A DNA stretch of 64,000 bases, from positions 434,001 through 498,000 of the forward strand of contig CAVSRM010000008.1 in assembly GCA_963730365.1 (NCBI GenBank). The letters run 5' to 3'. Both the position numbers and the translations under genes were made by a program. The first letter of the stretch is position 1, and every line of letters begins with the position of its first letter. The notes under the pieces were generated by a model, which saw only the letters and a list, made by a program, of their open reading frames with translations, made no database searches and was not told where the DNA came from. The stretch is from Fodinibacter sp963730365 (lineage in GTDB: Bacteria > Actinomycetota > Actinomycetes > Actinomycetales > Dermatophilaceae). This document shows positions 58,113 through 64,000 of the stretch, piece after piece.

Positions 58113-58266
58113 GAGGTCTCCTGTGTGGGGGGCCGAGGTCGGCTGACCGCAAGACTCTACCCGTGCGGGGGCGTCGACCTCCGCCGCCGAGACGGACCGA
58201 CGGGCTCAGCGGCCCGCGCCGTGCCACCACGACCGTTGCGTGGTCGGCACGCCATCGGCGGCCCGG

Positions 58267-59643
58267 TCAGATGATGGCGCCCGGGTTGAGGATGCCGTGC
58301 GGGTCCAGCGCGTGCTTGACCCGTCGGGTCAGGTCCATGACGTCCGGGCCTACCTGCGCCTCGAGCGAGCCCGCCTTGAGCCGGCCGGTGCCATGCTCCC
58401 CGGTGATGGTGCCGCCGAGCGCGATCGCTGCCTCCATGATGGCCCCGAACGCCGCCCGGGCGCGCTCCTCGGCTGCGGGGTCCCCCGGGGGGTAGACGAT
58501 CGCCGGGTGGGTGTTGCCGTCGCCGGCGTGGGCCACCAGGGGGATCTCCACGCCATACCGCTCGGCGATCTCCTCGACCGCGGCCAGCAGCGCCGGGAGC
58601 TCGGGTACCGGGACCCCGACGTCCTCGGGCAGCACGGACCCTCGGGCGTCGATGGCCGAGAAGTGCAGCCTGCGGGCCTGCACGAACAGCTCACCCTCGT
58701 CGGGGTCGTCCGTCGAGAAGACCTCCTTGGCGCCGGACACCTCACAGGCCGCAACGGCCACGGCGACCTCGTCGGCGCGAGCGGCGCCGGGGGCGTCGCT
58801 CTGGATGAGGAGGAGGGCGCCGGCGTCCCGGTCCAGCCCCATCGGCTGGAAGTCCTCGACGGCGTTGACCGAGCTGCGGTCCATGAGCTCGACCATCGAC
58901 GCGCGCACCGTGCGACCCAGCTCGATGACGGCAGCAGCAGCGGCGGCCACGGTCGGGAAGGTCGCGACGACGGTGGACCGGGGCGGCTGGGCGGGGACGA
59001 GCCTGAGGATGGCGCGGGTGACGACGCCGAGGGTGCCCTCGGACCCGACGAAGAGCTTGAGGAGCGGCAGCCCCGCGACGTCCTTGACCCGCTTGCCGCC
59101 GAGGGTGACGAGCGTGCCGTCGGCCAGCACCACGTCGAGGCCCAGCACGTAGTCGGTCGTCACGCCGTACTTCACGCAGCACAGCCCGCCGGCGTTGGTG
59201 GCGATGTTGCCGCCGATCGAGCAGATCTCGTAGGAGCTGGGGTCCGGCGGGTACCAGAGCCCCTCGGCCGCAGCCGCCTGCTTCACCTCGACGTTGAGGG
59301 CCCCGGGCTCGACGACGGCCACCCGGGCACCGGTGTCGATGTGCACGCCCCGCATCCGCTCGAGGCTCAGCACGATGCCACCGTCCACCGCCAGCGCCCC
59401 GCCCGACAGTCCGGACCCGGCGCCACGCGGCACGACCGGGATGCCGTGCGCGGTCGCCCAGCGCAGGACGATCTGGACGTGCTCGGCCGTCTCGGCGCGC
59501 ACGGCGGCGAGCGGCATCCCGGCGCTCGCGTCGTGGGTCCAGTCGAAGCGGTACTTCTCCAACGCCTCGCCGTGGCTCAGCACGACCCCTTGGGGGAGTC
59601 TCGCCACCAGCTCGTCGAGCACCTCGTGCGGAACCGATGTCAT
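58267..59643 (-). CDS. FAD-linked oxidase, GlcD-like (glycolate/D-lactate dehydrogenase type)
   Basis: 458 residues. FAD_binding_4 domain with PP-loop VPRGAGSGLSGGAL and CSIGGNIATNAGGLCCVKYG, then the FAD-oxidase C domain with HAGDGNTHPAIVYP and ITGEHGTGRLKAG. It oxidises a 2-hydroxyacid (glycolate or D-lactate). No GlcE/GlcF genes are nearby, so it may act alone with another acceptor. It ends next to the DUF6458-like gene and starts 144 bases from the end of the nitrilase gene. Confidence 0.93.
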   Translation of the reverse strand: MTSVPHEVLDELVARLPQGVVLSHGEALEKYRFDWTHDASAGMPLAAVRAETAEHVQIVLRWATAHGIPVVPRGAGSGLSGGALAVDGGIVLSLERMRGVHIDTGARVAVVEPGALNVEVKQAAAAEGLWYPPDPSSYEICSIGGNIATNAGGLCCVKYGVTTDYVLGLDVVLADGTLVTLGGKRVKDVAGLPLLKLFVGSEGTLGVVTRAILRLVPAQPPRSTVVATFPTVAAAAAAVIELGRTVRASMVELMDRSSVNAVEDFQPMGLDRDAGALLLIQSDAPGAARADEVAVAVAACEVSGAKEVFSTDDPDEGELFVQARRLHFSAIDARGSVLPEDVGVPVPELPALLAAVEEIAERYGVEIPLVAHAGDGNTHPAIVYPPGDPAAEERARAAFGAIMEAAIALGGTITGEHGTGRLKAGSLEAQVGPDVMDLTRRVKHALDPHGILNPGAII

Positions 59644-59787
59644 GCCCTCACTCTCCCACTCCCAGGATCCGGCCGACCGGCCCGGCGCTCCCTGACGTCG
59701 TCCGTCGCACCGCTCGTGCGGGTCGCCCCGCCCGGCCTCGATTCACCCCTGCGGAAGGGGCCGCGAAGGGGTCGCGGCGGAGGAGGG

Positions 59788-60594
59788 TCAGAGGCGGCGA
59801 TCGGCGAGCACCGGGAAGGCCTGACGGTAGGCCGTGGTGGCGGCCGGGTCCACCTCGAGCGAGAGGACCTCCTCCCGGGTCGCCGAGGTCTCGGCGAGCA
59901 CCTCGCCCGTGGCACTGACCACCTGGCTGCGGCCCCCCATCTCGTGTCCGGCATGGGTGCCTGCCGTGTTGCACTGAACGACGAGGCACTGGTTCTCGAT
60001 GGCGCGCGCGCGGCCGAGCAGCGACCAGTGACCGACCCGGGCCGCGGGCCACGCGGCGGGAACGACGAACAGCTCCGCCCCGGCCTCCACCTGGCGGCGG
60101 TAGAGTTCGGGGAAGCGCAGGTCGTAGCAGGTCGAGATGCCGACCGGCACCTGCTCTCCGCCGCCCGTCGGGAGGGAGGTGACGACCACCTCGGTGCCGG
60201 CCTCCATGAGCTTGGGCTCGCCTGTGCCGAAACCGAACCGGTGGACCTTGCGGTAGGTCGCGACGACACCGCCCTGGGCGTCGAACACCACCGAGGTGTT
60301 GGCGAGGTCGTTGCCGTCCGGGCCCGGCTCCGGCATCCGCTCGACGAGCGACCCGGCGTGCAGGGTCACCCCGGCCGAGCGGGCGGCCGCGGCCATCGCC
60401 TCGGTCCACGGCCCGTCGATCGGCTGGGCCTCGGCGTCCCACCGCCGGTAGTCGAAGCCGGTGGCGCCCCACAGCTCAGGAAGGACGACCAGGTCGTGAC
60501 CCGCCTGGTCCGCGACGAGCGAGGAGACCCGCTCGAGACGTGCACCGAAGGACTCCTCGTCGCCGTAGGACAGCTGGATGACCGCGATTCGCAT
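59788..60594 (-). CDS. Carbon-nitrogen hydrolase (nitrilase superfamily)
   Basis: 268 residues. The catalytic triad is visible: Glu in VVLPELWG, Lys in TYRKVHRFG, Cys in GISTCYDLRFPELY; the structural motif FVVPAAWPAARVGHW follows. The size and DLRFPELYR motif fit omega-amidase/deaminated-glutathione amidase-like members (Nit2/NIT1). It hydrolyses an amide in the cytoplasm; exact substrate unknown. Start at 60594 gives the canonical MRIAVIQLS. Confidence 0.93.
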   Translation of the reverse strand: MRIAVIQLSYGDEESFGARLERVSSLVADQAGHDLVVLPELWGATGFDYRRWDAEAQPIDGPWTEAMAAAARSAGVTLHAGSLVERMPEPGPDGNDLANTSVVFDAQGGVVATYRKVHRFGFGTGEPKLMEAGTEVVVTSLPTGGGEQVPVGISTCYDLRFPELYRRQVEAGAELFVVPAAWPAARVGHWSLLGRARAIENQCLVVQCNTAGTHAGHEMGGRSQVVSATGEVLAETSATREEVLSLEVDPAATTAYRQAFPVLADRRL

Positions 60595-60670
60595 GCCGAC
60601 ATTCTCCCTCACGCGTCGGGTCGTGGGGCCCGGGCGGGCGTCGCAGCCCCCGCCATGGTCCGCGCCCGGG

Positions 60671-62647
60671 TCAGAGCCGGTCAGCCTCCTCGCGCAGCTT
60701 CGCGAGGTGCTCGTTGTAGGCCCTGAGCTCCGCGTCGCCGTCGCGGTCGGCCTGGCGATCCTTGCGCCGGGTCTCGAGCTCGTCGCGGCGGAACCACTGC
60801 ACGGCGACGATGACGGCGAGCGCCAGCGTGGGCACCTCACCCACACCCCAGGCGATCTGGCCGGCCCGCTGCTGGTCGGCGAGCGGGTCGGGGCCCCACG
60901 GGAGGTTGACCTGCTCGAAGAAGTCCGGCGCCAGCAGCGTCTCGCTGCCGGCGAGTGCCACCCCGAAGAAGGCGTGGAACGAGATCGTGGCGAAGAGGAC
61001 GACGAGGAGCGCTGGCGGAGACCACCGGCGGGGGCCGGGGTCGATGCCGATGAGCACCCAGGTGAACAGGTAGCCGGTGAGGAGGAAGTGGCCCATCATC
61101 AGCAGGTGGCCCGTGTGGGTCGTCAACGCCATCTCGAACAGCCCCGACCAGTAGAACGCGGCCAGGCTGAAGAAGAAGAGCGCCGCCGCGACGACGGGGT
61201 TCGAGAGCACTCCCATCACGCGCGAGTGGACCACCTGGAGCAGCAGCTCCCGCGGGCCCCAGGTGCGGTCCTTGCGGGCCCGCAGCGCGCGCAGGGCGAG
61301 GGTGACCGGGGCCCCGGGCACGAGCAGCAGCGGCACGAGCATCGCGACGACCATGTGCATCACCATGTGCACCGAGAAGAGCACCCTGCCCCAGATGCCC
61401 GCAGCGCCGCTCGTGACGTAGACGAAGACGGCCCAGCCGAGCACCCAGCAGATCGTCCGGATGACGGGCCAGCGGTCCCCGCGCCGGTGCAGCGTCAGGA
61501 CGCCGGCGAGGTAGACGCCGACCGCCAGCACCGCGATCCCGAGGAAGAGCCACTCGATCCGCCAGGTGGTGACCCAGTCCACGGCAGAGATCGGACCCGG
61601 GTCCGGGAAGCCGGTGAGCTCGAGGACCCGGGAGGGGTCCGGCAGCGCGTCGGGAATCGGGGGGATCGACCTGGCCAGCACCGCGGCGAGGCCGGTCGCC
61701 GCGCCCATGACGAGCAGCTCGCCGGCCGCGAGCCGGGCGAAGGCGCGACCGTCGGACGGGTCGGCGCCGAGCCGGTCGACGATGTTGCGCCGGTGCAGCC
61801 ACCCCAGCACGCCGAGGATGATGATCGCCACCGTCTTGAGCACCACGACGGCTCCGTAGGCCGTGGCGATCGCCGCGACCGACCCGATCCTGATCCAGGC
61901 CTGCTGGACGCCCGAGAGGGCCACGAGCACGAAGCACCACAACGCCAGCGTGGAGTACCGGGACACACTCGCGCCCAGGTCCCGGCCGAGTCCCCGCCTC
62001 AGCACCACCAGCGCGATGAGCCCACCGGTCCACGGGATGACCCCGAGGAGGTGGACGAACAGGGCGTTCACGGCGTCCTCGTGGCTCGCCGAGCCCGCTG
62101 CGTGCCCGGTGAGTGACTGCACCACCACCGCGACGAGCCCGATGAGGGCCAGCCAGGCCATGGGCGCACGCCTGGTGCTCAGACGGGCCCCGACAGCGAC
62201 GACAGCCGCGCCGATCGCGCTGAGCAGGAGCACCCGGGTGGTCTCGAGGGTCCACACGAACGAGGTGAACTGCTCGAGGAGCCCGGGCTCACCGAGCGGG
62301 GTGCCGGCAAGGTCGGCGAAGCCGAGCACGACCTCGAGCAGCGCCGCGCTGGCCCACACGGTTGCCGCGGCCGCGGCATACCGGCTCGCGGTCCCCCGGC
62401 GATCGGTGGTCGTCCGCTCGGGCACGACGAACGCGGCGAGCATGAGCAGGCCGATCGCGGCGCTCGCCGCGATCGTGGCCACCGTCGACGCGACCGGAAC
62501 GCCCCAGCGGACCAGCGGGCCCGGGTCGGCGAGCGCCAACGGTGCCAGGGCCCCCGTGATGAGCGCGGCGACCCCCACCCCGACCACGCCTGCTGCGAGG
62601 GTGGACCCCAGGGGGCGCGCCAGCTGTTGGGGTGGAGGGGCCGACAT
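60671..62647 (-). CDS. CopD-CtaG fusion: copper/cytochrome c oxidase assembly membrane protein
   Basis: 658 residues, about 15-16 helices. The first half is CopD-like (LLMLAAFVVPERTT, HLLGVIPWTGGLIALVVLRR, WIRIGSVAAIATAYGAVVVL). The second half is the caa3 oxidase assembly/CtaG family (FSVHMVMHMVVAMLVPLLLV, LTTHTGHLLMMGHFLLTGYL, with the His-rich helices that bind copper). It ends in a charged cytoplasmic tail. Involved in copper handling for oxidase maturation. Such fusions are common in actinobacteria. Divergent from the mycothiol-dependent enzyme gene, 27 bases apart. Confidence 0.9.
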   Translation of the reverse strand: MSAPPPQQLARPLGSTLAAGVVGVGVAALITGALAPLALADPGPLVRWGVPVASTVATIAASAAIGLLMLAAFVVPERTTTDRRGTASRYAAAAATVWASAALLEVVLGFADLAGTPLGEPGLLEQFTSFVWTLETTRVLLLSAIGAAVVAVGARLSTRRAPMAWLALIGLVAVVVQSLTGHAAGSASHEDAVNALFVHLLGVIPWTGGLIALVVLRRGLGRDLGASVSRYSTLALWCFVLVALSGVQQAWIRIGSVAAIATAYGAVVVLKTVAIIILGVLGWLHRRNIVDRLGADPSDGRAFARLAAGELLVMGAATGLAAVLARSIPPIPDALPDPSRVLELTGFPDPGPISAVDWVTTWRIEWLFLGIAVLAVGVYLAGVLTLHRRGDRWPVIRTICWVLGWAVFVYVTSGAAGIWGRVLFSVHMVMHMVVAMLVPLLLVPGAPVTLALRALRARKDRTWGPRELLLQVVHSRVMGVLSNPVVAAALFFFSLAAFYWSGLFEMALTTHTGHLLMMGHFLLTGYLFTWVLIGIDPGPRRWSPPALLVVLFATISFHAFFGVALAGSETLLAPDFFEQVNLPWGPDPLADQQRAGQIAWGVGEVPTLALAVIVAVQWFRRDELETRRKDRQADRDGDAELRAYNEHLAKLREEADRL

Positions 62648-62662
62648 GCCCTCCAGCGTAGG

Positions 62663-62668
62663 TACTGT
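62663..62668 (+). promoter_or_regulatory. -10 element implying leaderless transcription
   Basis: TACTGT (62663-62668) ends six bases before ATG 62675 with no ribosome site between, so the transcript probably starts at or next to the ATG. Confidence 0.45.
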
Positions 62669-62674
62669 GGCGCC

Positions 62675-63523
62675 ATGTCACTGCACCCCCCGGCCCCGAA
62701 CGAGCTGGGCGAGCTCATCGACGCCTACGCGCAGACCGTCCGCAGCGTGATCGACCTCGGCCGCACGCTGCGCCCCGGCGACTCCGAGCTCGCGACGGAC
62801 TGCCCGGGGTGGACCGTGGCCGACCAGCTGGCCCACGTCGTGGGCGGAGAGGCCATGGTGGCCGGCGACGAGGATCCCGACGTCGACGTGAGCGGGTTCG
62901 CGCACGTGCGGCACGAGTTCGGGGCACGTCACGAGAAGGCCGTCGAGGCACGCCGCGGACGCCATGTCGACGAGGTCGTCGAAGAGCTGGAGGAGCGCCT
63001 CGACGAGCGTCTGGCCTTCTACGGGCGCGAGGGAGTCACCGCAGAGACGCCGTGTGACGGACCCTTCGGACCGACGACGATCGGGGGCCTGCTCGGCCTG
63101 CGTGTCTTCGACATCTGGGTGCACGAGCAGGACATCAGGGAGGCCATCGGCAGGCCGGGGGGTCTGGACACCGCGGGGGCCGCGCTCTCGGTGAGCAGGG
63201 TGTTCGCCGCAGTTCCGCGCCTCGTGGCCAGGGACGCAGCCGTCCCCCCGGGGCACGCCGTCGTCCTCGACCTCACGGGCCCGACCGTCGGCAGGGCGGG
63301 CGCGCGGGTCGAGGAGGTGGACGGGAAGCGGGTCGGCATCCCCCTGTTCGCGGGAGGCCAGGAGGAGCACCCCGACGTCGTGACGACGTCGCTGACGATG
63401 TCCACGCGGGTCGCGATGCGGCTGGCGGCCGGGCGCAAGGACCCTGCCGAGCTGCACGTCGTGGTGTCCGGTGACGAGGAGATCGCCGAGCGAGTGCTGC
63501 GCGCCCTCCCGATGACCCCCTGA
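62675..63523 (+). CDS. Mycothiol-dependent maleylpyruvate isomerase family protein
   Basis: 282 residues. The DinB-like four-helix N-terminal domain includes DCPGWTVADQLAHVVGGEAM (the W and H of the metal site) and VFDIWVHEQDIREAIG (conserved H-x3-D). A SCP2-like C-terminal domain follows (DVVTTSLTMSTRVAMRLAAG). Members use mycothiol and a divalent metal for isomerisation or conjugation, so the protein supports a mycothiol-producing host. Specific substrate unknown. Confidence 0.9.
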   Translation: MSLHPPAPNELGELIDAYAQTVRSVIDLGRTLRPGDSELATDCPGWTVADQLAHVVGGEAMVAGDEDPDVDVSGFAHVRHEFGARHEKAVEARRGRHVDEVVEELEERLDERLAFYGREGVTAETPCDGPFGPTTIGGLLGLRVFDIWVHEQDIREAIGRPGGLDTAGAALSVSRVFAAVPRLVARDAAVPPGHAVVLDLTGPTVGRAGARVEEVDGKRVGIPLFAGGQEEHPDVVTTSLTMSTRVAMRLAAGRKDPAELHVVVSGDEEIAERVLRALPMTP

Positions 63524-63598
63524 CCCACCCTCGACAACGGGCTCCGCCTCGGGGCCGAGGGGGCGACGACGACGGCATCGCGATTAGGGTTTCCGCCC

Positions 63599-64000
63599 AT
63601 GGCGTCCTTCACCACCGGCACCGTCTCCGAGGCCACCGTCACCGCTCACCCCGAGGAGGTCTGGTCCGCGCTGTCCGAGCCGACCCTCATCGCGCAGCTC
63701 ACGCCGTTCCTCAAGAAGGTGAGCCCTCACGGTGACGAGCACTGGGTCTGGGAGCTGTCGAGGATCCCGGTGCTCGGCAAGAGCTTCTCGTTCACCTTCA
63801 CGGAGCGGATGAGCTTCGACGAACCCCACCGCATCGAGTTCGTCCACGACCCGAGCGCCTCAACGGACCACGAGCTGGCCGGCGTCGAGGGCTGGTACGC
63901 GCTGACCCGGCACCCCAAGGGCACCCACCTGCAGACCTCGATGGACATCACCGTCGAGCTGCCCTTCCCGGCACTCACGAGGCCCGCGGTGACGGCCGCC
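63599..64000 (+). CDS. SRPBCC family protein, 3' end outside the window
   Basis: At least 134 residues; the frame runs off the right edge. TVSEATVTAHPEEVWSALSE and FTERMSFDEPHRIEFVHDPS fit the polyketide cyclase/SRPBCC (START-like) fold, which forms a hydrophobic ligand pocket. It starts 75 bases after the isomerase-family gene. TAGGGT about eight bases before the ATG could be a -10 for a leaderless mRNA. Ligand unknown. Confidence 0.8.
   Translation, partial: MASFTTGTVSEATVTAHPEEVWSALSEPTLIAQLTPFLKKVSPHGDEHWVWELSRIPVLGKSFSFTFTERMSFDEPHRIEFVHDPSASTDHELAGVEGWYALTRHPKGTHLQTSMDITVELPFPALTRPAVTAA

Overview
The window is high-GC actinobacterial chromosome, most like the Intrasporangiaceae (Janibacter/Knoellia/Terrabacter type). 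That placement is inferred from gene content: F420- and mycothiol-dependent enzymes, an EtfD-like membrane oxidoreductase, a FadE5-like acyl-CoA dehydrogenase, frequent GTG starts, ATGA/GTGA overlaps and several apparently leaderless genes. Three tRNA genes are present (Ser-GCT, Ser-TGA, Gly-CCC). There is no rRNA, CRISPR array or intact insertion sequence.

Layout. 1-7.5 kb is envelope and housekeeping: the end of a GT39-type glycosyltransferase, a GT2-GtrA fusion, an LCP ligase divergent from a class B penicillin-binding protein, a cold shock protein and a YtxH-like anchor. 7.5-13.1 kb is a four-gene operon: cytoplasmic S8 protease with a GYTSGV array, sigma-70 factor, small beta-domain protein, and TPR-CHAT caspase-like protease. 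This is the best candidate for a poorly described system. Its upstream region carries repeated ACATCCC half-sites, and the CHAT gene appears to start at ATC. 13.1-25.8 kb holds cysK-cysE, an EtfD homologue with a repetitive DPWDEP tail, an osmoprotectant ABC operon, YetF-like, deazaflavin-dependent reductase, MFS exporter, hydrolase and dcd.

From tRNA-Gly (25.9 kb) to about 53.8 kb the sequence looks like accessory DNA. It has small stress-type genes (DUF1622, YrhK, DUF7218-like, DUF6328-like, a FAIM-like protein), GAF/ANTAR RNA-binding regulators, several divergent regulator/target pairs (HxlR, MarR, TetR), and many broken genes (IS256 and IS1380 remnants, a frameshifted peptidoglycan-binding protein, fragments after 50.8 kb). 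Its centrepiece is a tightly coupled six-gene operon next to a divergent MarR gene: SDR, small membrane protein, GH15, FAD/Fe-S dehydrogenase, ThDP enzyme and enolase-superfamily enzyme. It looks like a complete carbohydrate or sugar-acid oxidation route of unknown substrate.

From 53.9 kb the core chromosome resumes: DUF6584-like and LtrA, the FadE5-like dehydrogenase (likely a source of electrons for the EtfD at 14.9 kb), DUF6458, a GlcD-like oxidase, a nitrilase-family amidohydrolase, a CopD-CtaG fusion, a mycothiol-dependent isomerase family protein and the start of an SRPBCC protein that runs off the end.
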